This document shows positions 11,596 through 19,916 of a stretch of DNA of 64,000 nt, piece after piece (the stretch's first letter is position 1; each line of letters begins with the position of its first letter). This DNA is from Azotobacter salinestris (GTDB lineage Bacteria; Pseudomonadota; Gammaproteobacteria; Pseudomonadales; Pseudomonadaceae). The position numbers and the translations under genes were made by a program. The stretch lies in NCBI RefSeq assembly GCF_009363155.1, contig NZ_CP045302.1, positions 3,269,001-3,333,000 of the forward strand. The letters run 5' to 3'. Below the pieces are notes generated by a model, which was given only the letters and a program-made list of their open reading frames with translations, made no database searches and had not been told where the DNA came from.

Positions 11596-11992
11596 GACGA
11601 GGATCCGGTTTTCGATACTAATGATAATAATTCTTATTATGTGCAAAGCGTACCGGTTCGTCATCTCCCGCCCGATCAGTTGCACCGCTTGCCCGGCGCC
11701 GACTCGATTCCCTCAGATCTCGCCCGGCTGCATGGCCTTCTGTGGACGGCGCCAGTTCCCGAATGTCCTGGGAAAGAGCATGCCGGCGTCGCCGCGCGGG
11801 CTGCTGAAGACCGGGCGCAGGCGCCCGTCATGTCTTTCCCCTCGTGGCGCCAGCTCGGGGGCTCCAGCCGTTACACCAGCGGCCGGCCTTTCGTTTGCAT
11901 CCGCACACCTGGCCTTGGCCGGATCAGCGAGGCTGGCGCGTGGAGCGGAGCTTGCCGTGTCCTTCGCGGATGCCGCCCCGGGAGGCACGACG
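11596..11992. other. Intergenic region between fecI and the broken activator gene
   Basis: The first 45 bases hold the Fur box and fecI promoter. The remaining 350 bases show no recognisable protein in any frame. In particular I could not find the Walker A part or sensor domain that should precede the activator remnant at 11993. Confidence 0.4.
11622..11636 (-). promoter_or_regulatory. Fur box upstream of fecI
   Basis: TGATAATAATTCTTA matches the 7-1-7 Fur consensus (TGATAAT-N-ATTATCA): a perfect left half and 5 of 7 in the right half, with AT-rich flanks. It lies 27 bases upstream of the fecI GTG. Iron-replete Fur repression of fecI-fecR is the expected control. Confidence 0.75.
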
Positions 11993-12458
11993 ACTGGCGG
12001 CGCCTTCACCGGGGCGGCCAACCAGCGGCGCGGGCGTTTCGAGATGGCCGACGGCGGCACCATCTTTCTCGACGAGGTCGGCGAGCTGTCCCTGGCCATG
12101 CAGGCCAAGCTGCTGCGGGTGCTCCAGGAGAAGAGCTTCGAACGGGTCGGCGGTAACCTCACCCACCAGATCGACCTGCGCATCCTCGCCGCCACCAACC
12201 ACGACCTGCGAGGCATGGTAGAGCAGGGCCGCTTCCGCGAGGATCTCTATTACCGGCTCGACGTCTTCCCCATCACCGTGCCGCCGCTGCGCGAGCGCGG
12301 CGCCGACATCGCCGCGCGGGCCCTGAGCATGCTGATGTGCTACCACTGGCCGGGCAACGTGCGCGAACTGGAGAACGTCATCGAGCGGGCGGTGATCCTC
12401 TGCGAAGGCAGGATCATCGAGGCCCATCACCTGCCGCCTTCGCTGAGGTCGCCGATGA
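11993..12458 (+). pseudogene. Remnant of a sigma-54 activator (NifA/VnfA/AnfA-like AAA+ domain)
   Basis: About 155 codons of a bacterial enhancer-binding protein survive. They include the sigma-54 contact motif GAFTGA (11999-12016), the Walker B segment [46 protein letters not shown] and [26 protein letters not shown]. The text then jumps to [21 protein letters not shown] and ends at EAHHLPPSL. The sensor domain, Walker A loop, about 25 residues of the lid region and the C-terminal DNA-binding helix-turn-helix are missing, so the gene cannot be functional as an activator. The [21 protein letters not shown] and HHLPPSL wording recalls VnfA/AnfA of Azotobacter more than NtrC, but that is from memory. 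It directly precedes the GH15 gene. Confidence 0.85.
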
Positions 12459-12575
12459 TCTCCAGGCGTGTCCCTCCGCTGCCAGGCGGAACACCGATTG
12501 CCGAAAGGACTCGTACTTCATACGCCTTGCATGCAAGCGATGCTTTCGGCGCTGTGTGCCGAAGGGGAACCGGCA

Positions 12576-14456
12576 ATGCGGTGGAGGAAGAGCTTGGCAA
12601 CCCCAGAAGCGAATGCACCGGAGTCGTCGCCTCCGATCGATCCTGTTGCATCGGCCTTTCCGCCGATCGGCTCCCTGGCTGCGCTGGGGGACGGTCGTTC
12701 GCTGGCGCTGCTGGGCCCCGACGGCAATGTCGAGTGGTTCTGCCCCGGGCGTTTCGATGCGCCGCCGCTGGTCTGGCCGCTGCTGGACCGCCAGCAGGGA
12801 GGCTGCCTGCGCATCGCCCCGCTGGCAGCCGAGCGTGCTCGGGCGGGCTATCTGGAGGAGACCGCCGTCTTTCGCTATGAGTGGCAAGGGGCGAACGGAG
12901 GCGCACGCGCCAGCCTGTGCATGGAGTGGCCGGGGCCGCCCGACCGGCAGTGCCTGCTGTGGCTGGTGGAGGGGCTGTCCGGGGGCATCGAGTTCGAGGT
13001 GGCCTTCGTACCCCGGCCAGATTTCGGTCGCGCCTCCTGCCCCGTGAGCGGCTCGGCCGATGCGCTGGAACTGGAAGCCGGCGGCCGGCGCCTGTGGTTC
13101 CAGTCCGCCTGCGCCCTGCGCGGGAACGGGCGGGAATGGACCGGGCGCCTGTCCGTGCATGCCGGCGAGCGCGCAGTGTTCTGCCTGGGCACCTGTCTCG
13201 CGGGCAGCCTGCCGGCACGGCCATTGTCCGCTTCGTCCATCGTCGCGCGCATCGAGGCCACGACCGCCGCCTGGCGCGCCTGGAGCGCATCGCTGCAGTG
13301 GTCCGGGCGCTATCGGCAGGACGTCGTACGCAGCGCCATCACCCTGAAGCTGCTGATCCACGAGCCGACCGGCGCGGTGGTGGCGGCGGGCTCCACTTCG
13401 CTTCCCGAGGCCATCGGCGGCGAGCGCAACTGGGATTACCGCTACACCTGGTTCCGCGATGCCGGCATGACCCTGAGTGCCCTGTTCCGCCTGGGCTGCC
13501 GGCAGGAAGCGCACCGCTGGGCCGAGTGGATGCAGCAGACCATGCTGCGCCATGGCATGCCCCTGCAGGTGCTGTACGACGTGGAAGGCGGCTTTGCCCG
13601 GGAGGAGGAGAACATTCCCGGGATTTCCGGCTACCGGGGTTCGCGTCCGGTCCGTGTCGGCAATGCCGCGCGGAACCAGTTCCAGCTCGACATCTACGGC
13701 GAGTTGCTGGAATGCGTGCATATCTGCGACAGCATGGCCGACGATGCGATGCAGGCGCACTGGCTCCATCTGCGCAGCGCCGCGGACTTCATCGCCGCAC
13801 ATTGGCGCGAGCCCGGCCAGGGCATCTGGGAAATGCGCAGCGCGCCGCGGCATTACGTGCATTCCAAGGCCATGGCCTGGGTCGGGCTGCAGCGGGCCTT
13901 GTGGCTGCAGCGCCGGCACGACCTGGCCGGCGACGGCGAGCGCTGGAGCCGCGAGAGCGAACGGATCCGGCGGGAGGTGATGCGCCTGGGCATCAGCCGG
14001 GATGGCCGACACTTCGTGCAGGCCTACGGCGAAGAAAGGCTGGATGCCAGCCTGCTGCTGCTGGCGCGAAACGGTTTCGTCGAGGGGAACAGCGAGCTGT
14101 TCGGCAACACCGTATCGCGCATCCGCCAGAGCCTGGGCGCCGACGCACGAGGCACCTTCGTTCGCCGCTACCAGACCGGCACGGACGACGGACTGGCCAG
14201 TGGGGAAGGTGCCTTTGTCATCTGCAGCTTCTGGCTGGTCGAGGCCCTGGTGCAGAACGGGCAGCTGGAGGAGGCCGAGGCGCTCTTCGAGCGGCTGCTC
14301 GAGCTGCGGGGCGAGCACGGACTCTATGCCGAGGAAATCGATCCGCACAGCGGCGAGCAGCTCGGCAACGTCCCCCAGGCCTTTTCCCATGTGGGTCTGA
14401 TCAATGCGGCACTGGCCCTGCGCGACGGCGTGCACTGGAACCGGTTCGCCGTCTAG
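12576..14456 (+). CDS. Glycoside hydrolase family 15 protein (glucoamylase/trehalase-like)
   Basis: The 626-residue cytoplasmic protein has an N-terminal beta-sandwich domain ([34 protein letters not shown]). It is joined to an (alpha/alpha)6 barrel with the GH15 hallmark [20 protein letters not shown] (RYTWFRDA at residues 289-296). The C-terminal catalytic region [16 protein letters not shown] has the conserved Glu at 544. GH15 enzymes of this bacterial type cleave alpha-glucosidic bonds, including trehalose in actinobacterial and archaeal relatives; the substrate here is not determinable. The start at 12576 has AAGGGGA 8 bases upstream. The upstream in-frame Met codons lie in activator debris. 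Similar GH15 genes often travel with Mn catalase, SDR and DUF421 genes in stress islands, as here. Confidence 0.87.
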   Translation: MRWRKSLATPEANAPESSPPIDPVASAFPPIGSLAALGDGRSLALLGPDGNVEWFCPGRFDAPPLVWPLLDRQQGGCLRIAPLAAERARAGYLEETAVFRYEWQGANGGARASLCMEWPGPPDRQCLLWLVEGLSGGIEFEVAFVPRPDFGRASCPVSGSADALELEAGGRRLWFQSACALRGNGREWTGRLSVHAGERAVFCLGTCLAGSLPARPLSASSIVARIEATTAAWRAWSASLQWSGRYRQDVVRSAITLKLLIHEPTGAVVAAGSTSLPEAIGGERNWDYRYTWFRDAGMTLSALFRLGCRQEAHRWAEWMQQTMLRHGMPLQVLYDVEGGFAREEENIPGISGYRGSRPVRVGNAARNQFQLDIYGELLECVHICDSMADDAMQAHWLHLRSAADFIAAHWREPGQGIWEMRSAPRHYVHSKAMAWVGLQRALWLQRRHDLAGDGERWSRESERIRREVMRLGISRDGRHFVQAYGEERLDASLLLLARNGFVEGNSELFGNTVSRIRQSLGADARGTFVRRYQTGTDDGLASGEGAFVICSFWLVEALVQNGQLEEAEALFERLLELRGEHGLYAEEIDPHSGEQLGNVPQAFSHVGLINAALALRDGVHWNRFAV

Positions 14457-14552
14457 AGGAGGAGACGGGCGCCCTGATCCGCCGGCTACCGGCACGGCAG
14501 CGGCGAGCACGGCAGGGCCTTTCCGAAGCAGAGTCCCAGGCTTTCTGAGCGG

Positions 14553-14792
14553 GTCGCCGTGCAGGTCGATAGGGAGTTGCCGGAAGTGAGTGCTCGACTG
14601 ATCCCGGACACCGATTCAGGCGAAAACCCTCTGGACAAGGAGGGCTGCCAGCAGATCGAGGTGGGCGAGCGCATCAGTGTGACCGGTCGGATGGACAAGA
14701 CCTTCTTCGGCGAGCGGAAGTTCAAGGCCGAAACCATCACCAGCCTTTCTGCGGACGAGACCAGGAAAGCCAAAAGCCAGAAAAGCCAGCAA
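14553..14792 (+). pseudogene. Remnant of an OB-fold (BOF/YgiW-like) protein
   Basis: The frame reads VQVDRELPEVSARLI, NPLDKEGCQQIEVGERIS, then VTGRMDKTFFGERKFKAETI. This matches the C-terminal half of small bacterial OB-fold (BOF) proteins, where a VDRDL strand is followed by VGERISVTGRMDK. There is no ribosome-binding site or proper start, the signal peptide and first strands are missing, and the frame runs on into the antisense of the next gene without a stop. It is therefore read as a decayed gene. A GTG at 14559 could in principle start a short protein, but the domain would be incomplete. Confidence 0.5.
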
Positions 14793-14797
14793 GACGC

Positions 14798-14816
14798 ACT
14801 GCCGCAACGCGGCAGT
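14798..14816. terminator. Perfect 8-bp hairpin downstream of DUF421 gene
   Basis: ACTGCCGC and GCGGCAGT are separated by AAC. The hairpin sits 27 bases beyond the DUF421 gene stop and just after the OB-fold remnant, so it may end transcription of the converging DUF421 gene. No T-run is present. Confidence 0.4.
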
Positions 14817-14843
14817 ACGCCAGCGGGCATGGCGTGGCCTCTG

Positions 14844-15380
14844 TCAGACAGCCCCGTCCTCGGACGGCTGCACCACATTCGCCAGCGTCGAGATGCCGGC
14901 CTGCTTGCCTTGCCGGATCACGCTGAACGAGCCATCCGTCTCCAGGACGACGGCCCGGACATCTTCCAGGCCGGACATCCCGGCACCACGCACTGCCGCC
15001 AGGATTTCCTCCTCGGTGACCCGGGTGCGCCGCAGGGCGCCCTTCAGGAACTGCCCGTCGTGCAGCAGCAACTGCGGCTCTGCCTTGACGATCCGGCGCA
15101 CCCAGCGCGCCCTGACGCTGGACCAGGTTATGGCGAACTGCAGTCCTGTCAGCAAGGCGAAGGCCAGGGCTCCCTCGGCCAGTGCGATGCTCCTGTTGAG
15201 CAGGACGGTGGCCAGGGTCGAGCCCAGGGCGACCGTCACCACCAGGTCGAAGGCGTTCATCTTGGACAGGGTCCGCTTGCCGGATAGCCGCAACAGGCAG
15301 ACTAGGGCGATGTAGGCCAGGACTCCGACGATCAGGATGCGCAGCAGTCCGAACCAGTCCTCGAAAAACATCCGCTCCAT
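14844..15380 (-). CDS. DUF421 (YetF-type) inner-membrane protein
   Basis: The protein has 178 residues with three N-terminal membrane segments (about 10-30, 40-65, 68-85). A cytoplasmic domain follows with the DUF421 motif, here ALRRTRVTEEEILAAVRGAGMSGLEDVRAVVLETDGSFSVI. The LSGKRTLSKMNAFDLVVTVALGSTLATVLLN segment is a family hallmark. In Bacillus, YetF-like proteins have been linked to spore germination and membrane functions; in proteobacteria the role is unknown. The start at 15380 is supported by a strong AAAGGAGGT five bases upstream. It is probably co-transcribed with the DUF2254 and SDR genes. Confidence 0.87.
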   Translation of the reverse strand: MERMFFEDWFGLLRILIVGVLAYIALVCLLRLSGKRTLSKMNAFDLVVTVALGSTLATVLLNRSIALAEGALAFALLTGLQFAITWSSVRARWVRRIVKAEPQLLLHDGQFLKGALRRTRVTEEEILAAVRGAGMSGLEDVRAVVLETDGSFSVIRQGKQAGISTLANVVQPSEDGAV

Positions 15381-15408
15381 GGGTGACCTCCTTTGCATGC
15401 CGCCATGT

Positions 15409-16773
15409 TCAAGGGGGCTGCCTGCCGGCGTTCCAGACGCCTGCCGGCTCGCCGAGCAACAGGATCGCCGCCTGGTAACGTGCCTCCACGAGCCGGCGCT
15501 CGTCGTTTTCGAGCATGCCCTGGCAAGCGCCGTGGGCGATGCTCTCGGCATGCTGCCGAAGCGTGGCGCGATCCTCCGGGCGGCAGGCGAACTCCGCGAT
15601 CACGCCGATCGTCTCCAGCAGGCGAACGGTCACCGCGGCGCTGGAGCGGGCATGGTGACGAATCTGGCTGAAAGCCGCGTCCGCGATCTCCGGGAAGGTG
15701 ACGGCGGATGCAACCACCCGGGGCTGCCCCTTGTCGTCATGACGGTAGGGCGACGGCATTTCGCGCCGAACTACGCGACACAGCGACGAGCCCAGGCGAT
15801 CCACGCAGGTGATCGCGGTGAACGGGTCGTTTATGCCCGGAGAAAGGGCCCGCACGGCGATCTCGACCAACTGGTCGATGGCGAATTCGATGTCCTGCCC
15901 GGGCGTCCGCTGGCTGCCGAGGACGAACGCGGCATCGACCCGCTTCCTGAGCCGGTCGACCGTCCGGTTGCCGGGCCAGACCCGTACTAGGGGCCGGCCC
16001 GCGACGACATAGCGTCCTGGCCGCAGCTCCAGCCGCAGCACGATGTCCTCCTCGGTGGCCAGCTCCATCAGAGCGTCCGCATCGATGAACTGGAGGTAGC
16101 CGTCCCTGGTCGCGTCGACCGGCCGAGCCTCCCGCTCGAGCGCCTCGAGGAACCGGGCAGCGGGAGGCGCGTGCGGCGTCCGTGGTCCGCCCCGGCCGAT
16201 CTGGTCCGGAAAGAAGTGGTCGATCTCTTCGCTCAGCTCCGCAGCGATCCGCGCCACGATCTGGTCGGCCTGGATGGAGACGGACACATGGTGGATGAAG
16301 TAGATCAGCACCCCCAGGCTCATGATCGCGAACAGTACGCCGAGGGTGACCGACAGGTGCGGGACGAAGGAGGCGTCCTCCACGCGGCGGATGGTGCGCA
16401 GGACGAGCAGGCAATACAGGAAGGTGGAGACGAAGGTGCCGAGCACCACCTGGTAGGCGGTGTCGCGCATGAAATTGCGCAGCAGTCGGGGCCCGTACTG
16501 CGACGAGGCCAGCGAGAGGGTGACCAGGGTCATCGAGAACACCACGCCGACGATGGTGATCATGGAGCCGGCGAGGGTTCCCAGCACGGCGCTCGCCCCC
16601 TCCGCTCCGCCGGTGAAGGTCCAGCCCCAGGCCCGCAGCGACTGGAAGGTTCCCGCCTCGTCGAGGGCGATGGTCAGGGCGGCCAGGGCAGCCGTCCCGC
16701 TGGCCATGACGATCGGGAGGAACCAGAAGCTGGAGCGCATGCGCTCCAGCTGCTTGAAGATCTGGGCTCTCAT
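15409..16773 (-). CDS. DUF2254 family inner-membrane protein
   Basis: The 454-residue protein begins with four hydrophobic segments within the first 165 residues (SSFWFLPIVMASGTAALAAL, TLAGSMITIVGVVFSMTLVTL, QVVLGTFVSTFLYCLLVL, LGVLFAIMSLGVLIYFIHHV). A large soluble C-terminal domain follows with GYLQFIDADALMELATEEDIVLRLELRPGRYV and DIEFAIDQLVEIAVRALSPGINDPFTAI. These are DUF2254 hallmarks. The function is unknown; members recur in stress or stationary-phase islands with catalase and DUF421 genes. The start at 16773 has GAGGTG 7 bases upstream, and 28 bases separate it from the DUF421 gene. Confidence 0.88.
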   Translation of the reverse strand: MRAQIFKQLERMRSSFWFLPIVMASGTAALAALTIALDEAGTFQSLRAWGWTFTGGAEGASAVLGTLAGSMITIVGVVFSMTLVTLSLASSQYGPRLLRNFMRDTAYQVVLGTFVSTFLYCLLVLRTIRRVEDASFVPHLSVTLGVLFAIMSLGVLIYFIHHVSVSIQADQIVARIAAELSEEIDHFFPDQIGRGGPRTPHAPPAARFLEALEREARPVDATRDGYLQFIDADALMELATEEDIVLRLELRPGRYVVAGRPLVRVWPGNRTVDRLRKRVDAAFVLGSQRTPGQDIEFAIDQLVEIAVRALSPGINDPFTAITCVDRLGSSLCRVVRREMPSPYRHDDKGQPRVVASAVTFPEIADAAFSQIRHHARSSAAVTVRLLETIGVIAEFACRPEDRATLRQHAESIAHGACQGMLENDERRLVEARYQAAILLLGEPAGVWNAGRQPP

Positions 16774-16917
16774 GGCGCAGCACCTCGTCGGCAGCGGCTC
16801 GTTGGGCAATTGCCGGACCGCGCCCGAGCCGGTGCGGGCGCGTACAAGGGGGCCGCATTCGGCATTCAGGCGTTCGGATCGGTCTGCCATCCTGTTTCAA
16901 GCGCAGGTGACGTCGTT

Positions 16918-17916
16918 TCAACCGGCCAGCCCGGCGGTGACTGCAATGACGATCAGGGCCAGCGCCGCCACGGTGGCGGCAAGCATGGCCCTGGCCTGTC
17001 CCGAACCGACGGCCAGCGCCTCGTCCCGGGCGCGGTCGGCGAAGCGGCCTGCGGTGCGGTGCAGGCCCTCGACCGGCTGGAAGAGGTTGTCCGCGCGGCT
17101 CGGATCCTCGTCCTCCGGGGTCAGCTGCCCCTCGTAGGCCTTCCTGGCCAGCATGCGGTCGAGCAGGCCGGGTACGAGCATGTTGCCGAGAATGGCCTGC
17201 AGGGTGGCGCGCCCCAGCCAGAGTTCGCGCGGCGCCTCGTCGGCCGCCCGCAGGATGGCGCGTGCGGCCACCTCCGGCCGGTGGATCGGCGGCACCGGCT
17301 GCGGGCGCTTGTCCATCTTGTTGCGCGCCCAGTCGAACTGGGGGGTGTTGTGGGCCGGCAGCTGGACCATGGTCAGGCGGATCCGGCTGCCGTCGTGGAT
17401 GAGTTCGCAGCGCAGGGCGTCGGTGAAGCCGCGGATGGCGAACTTCGCCGCACAGTAGGCCGACTGCAGCGGAATGGCCCGGTAGGCCAGCGCCGAGCCC
17501 ACCTGGACGATGGTGCCGCGATCGCGCGGTCGCATGTGGCGCAGGGCCGCCAGGGTGCCGTGCACGAAGCCCAGGTAGGTCACCTCGGTGACGCGGCGGA
17601 ACTCCGCCGCGCTCAGCCGGCTGACCGGGCCGAAGACGGTGGCCATCGCCGAGTTGACCCAGACGTCGATCGCGCCCAGCTCGGCCTCCACCCGGGCGGC
17701 CGCCTGCTCGATGGCCTCGGCGTCGGCGACGTCGGCGGCGATCGCCAGGACCTGGGCGCCGGTCGCCTGCAGCTCGGCCTGGGTGTCGGCCAGCCCCCGT
17801 TCGCCCCGGGCGATCAGCGCGACCCGGTAGCCGGCCTGGGCAAAGGCCTGGGCAGTAGCGCGGCCGACACCGGCGGTGGCGCCGCAGATCACCACGGTGG
17901 GAGGGGTGTCGGCCAT
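16918..17916 (-). CDS. Short-chain dehydrogenase/reductase with C-terminal membrane anchor
   Basis: This classical SDR has 332 residues. The dinucleotide site is seen as VVICGATAGVGRATAQAFAQAG (residues 8-29), DV near residue 62, VNSA at 87-90, and the catalytic YCAAK preceded by the serine of QVGSALAYRAIPLQSA. Unlike most SDRs it extends about 90 residues past the core, with RAADEAPRELWLGRATLQAILGNML, and ends in a hydrophobic stretch (AMLAATVAALALIVIAVTAG) that could anchor it in the membrane. The substrate is unknown. It is transcribed with the DUF2254 and DUF421 genes, away from the Mn-catalase gene. Confidence 0.9.
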   Translation of the reverse strand: MADTPPTVVICGATAGVGRATAQAFAQAGYRVALIARGERGLADTQAELQATGAQVLAIAADVADAEAIEQAAARVEAELGAIDVWVNSAMATVFGPVSRLSAAEFRRVTEVTYLGFVHGTLAALRHMRPRDRGTIVQVGSALAYRAIPLQSAYCAAKFAIRGFTDALRCELIHDGSRIRLTMVQLPAHNTPQFDWARNKMDKRPQPVPPIHRPEVAARAILRAADEAPRELWLGRATLQAILGNMLVPGLLDRMLARKAYEGQLTPEDEDPSRADNLFQPVEGLHRTAGRFADRARDEALAVGSGQARAMLAATVAALALIVIAVTAGLAG

Positions 17917-18343
17917 GGCAGTCTCCTGTGCAGGGCCGGCGGGGCGCTTGTCTCGCCCGGAGCGGAAAGCCTCCGGCAGCCTCGAAGTACCGACCGGCTT
18001 TCGGCCCGGCGAGTTCCGGGGCCGCGGCGAGAGGATATCTGGCGGGCAGGCGGGACCCCTGGATACCGGCTTGCCGAGCCGTCAGGCTGATCCGCACGGA
18101 GGGGCGCAAGGCGGCGGGCATGCCCGGCGGCATCCGGATCGAGTCCTTCTGCCGCGGACTGGTCGCCAGAGCTGTGCGCGAACTCGGCGCACCCCTACCA
18201 CTGGGCATTTTTCCTGAACTATTCGCGGCGGGTGCCCCTCTACCTCCCTGAACGGGGGCATTCGTGCCACTCGCTTCGACGAAACCCCAAGACACCGGGA
18301 GCAATGGAACAGGAGATTGCGACCAACCGTGTGAGGAGGATTT
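17917..18343. other. Divergent promoter region between SDR and Mn-catalase genes
   Basis: These 427 bases must hold promoters for both directions. I see no clean sigma-70, sigma-S or sigma-54 element by eye. ORFs here have no recognisable domain and no conserved start, so I leave them unannotated. Confidence 0.4.
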
Positions 18344-19219
18344 ATGTTTGTCCACAACAAGCGTCTTCAATACACCGTCCGGGTTGCGGCACCGAATCCT
18401 GGTCTTGCGAATCTGCTGCTGGAGCAGTTTGGCGGGCCACAAGGCGAACTCGCGGCGGCGATGCGCTACTTCACCCAGGGCCTGGCCGAAGACGATGCCG
18501 GCCGCAAGGATCTGCTGATGGACATCGCGACCGAGGAGCTCAGCCACCTGGAGATCATCGGCTCGATCGTCGGCATGCTGAACAAGGGGGCCAAGGGGCA
18601 ACTGGCCGAGGGCGTCGAGCAGGAGGCCGAGCTGTACCGCTCGCTGACCGGTGGCGGCAACGACTCCCACATCACCTCCCTGCTGTACGGCGGCGGACCG
18701 GCCCTGACCAACTCGGGCGGGGTGCCCTGGAACGCGGCCTACATCGACACCATCGGCGAGCCCACGGCCGACCTGCGCTCGAACATCGCGGCCGAGGCCC
18801 GCGCCAAGATCATCTACGAGCGGCTGATCAACGTCACCGACGATCCCGGCATCCAGGATGCGCTCAAGTTCCTGATGACCCGCGAGCTGGCCCACCAGAA
18901 GTCGTTCGAGAAGGCACTGCATTCGATGCAGCCCAACTTCCCGCAAGGGAAGCTGGCGGGCATGCCCGAGTTCACCAACACCTACTTCAACATGTCCCAG
19001 GGCGCGGACGACGTGCGCGGGCCGTGGAACCAGGGCGCCGAATGGCAGTTCGTCGAGACGCCGCAGCCGGCGGTCGACGGCGGCGACGGCATGGCCACCG
19101 TGACCCTTCCCGACAAGGACGTGCAGGTCTGGAAGCAGATGGCTTCGCGCACCATGTCGAACCCCTCCGCCGACCCGCTCACCGGCGCCGACCTCGGCTC
19201 CGGCAAGACCCATCACTGA
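18344..19219 (+). CDS. katN: Manganese (non-haem) catalase
   Basis: The enzyme breaks down hydrogen peroxide with a dinuclear manganese centre. The protein has 291 residues in a ferritin-like four-helix bundle. Metal ligands fit Glu35 in GGPQGELAAAMRYF, Glu65 and His68 in ATEELSHLEIIG, a Glu in IAAEARAKIIYERL, and a later Glu/His in MTRELAHQKSF. The C-terminus DLGSGKTHH and a Pro-rich tail are typical of the family. An AGGAGG lies just upstream of the ATG. It faces away from the SDR gene and precedes a CinA-like gene on the same strand. In Pseudomonas such catalases belong to stationary-phase stress clusters. Confidence 0.93.
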   Translation: MFVHNKRLQYTVRVAAPNPGLANLLLEQFGGPQGELAAAMRYFTQGLAEDDAGRKDLLMDIATEELSHLEIIGSIVGMLNKGAKGQLAEGVEQEAELYRSLTGGGNDSHITSLLYGGGPALTNSGGVPWNAAYIDTIGEPTADLRSNIAAEARAKIIYERLINVTDDPGIQDALKFLMTRELAHQKSFEKALHSMQPNFPQGKLAGMPEFTNTYFNMSQGADDVRGPWNQGAEWQFVETPQPAVDGGDGMATVTLPDKDVQVWKQMASRTMSNPSADPLTGADLGSGKTHH

Positions 19220-19375
19220 GGGGAGCGGCCGAGGCCGTGCCCCTGGTCCGGCGCATGCCGGGCCAGCGGGCCGGCCCCATGCCGGGCGATTTCCCGCCGC
19301 CTCCCGGCACCCTGACGAGCGCTGCGGCGCCGGTGCCGGAGCGGCGTTCTCCGGCATTTCCTGTGGAGGACGAAC

Positions 19376-19867
19376 ATGGAAGACATCGGCAAGCTGGTGA
19401 CCTTTCTCGAGGAGCGCAAGTTGAAGCTGAGCACCGCCGAGTCCTGTACCTGCGGACTCATGGCCTCGCTGCTGGCGAACGAGCCCGGTTGCGGCCAGGT
19501 GCTGGACTGCGGCTTCATCGTCTATTCGCCGCAGGCCAAGCACGGGCTGCTCGGTGTCGATTTCGCCACCATCGAGCGCTTTGGCCTGACCAGCGAGGAG
19601 GTGGCCACGGAAATGGCGATCGGTGCGCTCAAGGCCAGCCGTGCCGATCTGGCGGTGGCCAATACCGGGGTGGCCGACGATTCCGAGGAGGATCCGGGCG
19701 GCACCCAGTGCTATGCCTATGCCCTGATGCGGGGCGAGCAACTGGCCGTGGTCAGCGAAACGGTGCGCTTCGACGGCGACCGGGTCGAGATCCGCAAGCA
19801 GGCGGCCCGCCATGGCCTGAGCCAGATTCCGGAAAAGCTCGAAGAGCTGCTGAAAAAACTCGGCTGA
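19376..19867 (+). CDS. CinA C-terminal domain / PncC-like nicotinamide-nucleotide amidase
   Basis: The 163-residue protein is a stand-alone CinA_C domain. The signature near the N-terminus is LSTAESCTCGLMASLLANEPG, then LDCGFIVYSPQAKHGLLGV and ANTGVADDSEEDPGGTQCYAY. PncC enzymes deamidate NMN to NaMN in NAD recycling. The usual SAESCTGG is here TAESCTCG, and the usual TGIAGP region reads NTGVADDSEEDPGG, so this is a divergent paralogue and activity is uncertain. The start has GGAGGA 6 bases upstream. The gene follows the Mn catalase by 156 bases on the same strand. Confidence 0.82.
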   Translation: MEDIGKLVTFLEERKLKLSTAESCTCGLMASLLANEPGCGQVLDCGFIVYSPQAKHGLLGVDFATIERFGLTSEEVATEMAIGALKASRADLAVANTGVADDSEEDPGGTQCYAYALMRGEQLAVVSETVRFDGDRVEIRKQAARHGLSQIPEKLEELLKKLG

Positions 19868-19879
19868 CCAGGATTTTCC

Positions 19880-19904
19880 GCCCGGCGCGCTTCCGGCGCC
19901 GGGC
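19880..19904. terminator. Hairpin between convergent genes
   Basis: A perfect 9-bp stem, GCCCGGCGC (19880-19888) with GCGCCGGGC (19896-19904), lies between the stops of the CinA-like gene (plus) and the sorbosone-dehydrogenase-like gene (minus). It is a plausible bidirectional terminator, although the T-run is missing. Confidence 0.5.
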
Positions 19905-19916
19905 TCCCGAGCCCGC

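Noticed and set aside
11599-11685. Extension of fecI to the Met codon at 11685
   Set aside because: The extra codons read through the Fur box and an AT-rich promoter, giving an odd Ile-rich peptide not seen in FecI.
11701-11714. GACTCGATTCCCTC as a possible direct repeat of the tRNA 3' region (GACTCGAACCCT near 23570), which would mark an island attachment site
   Set aside because: Only a short imperfect match with a base gain; such matches are expected by chance, and no integrase gene is present.
17928-18251. A 107-codon ORF upstream of the Mn-catalase gene
   Set aside because: No domain, weak start, composition like other GC shadows; the region is better read as a divergent promoter.
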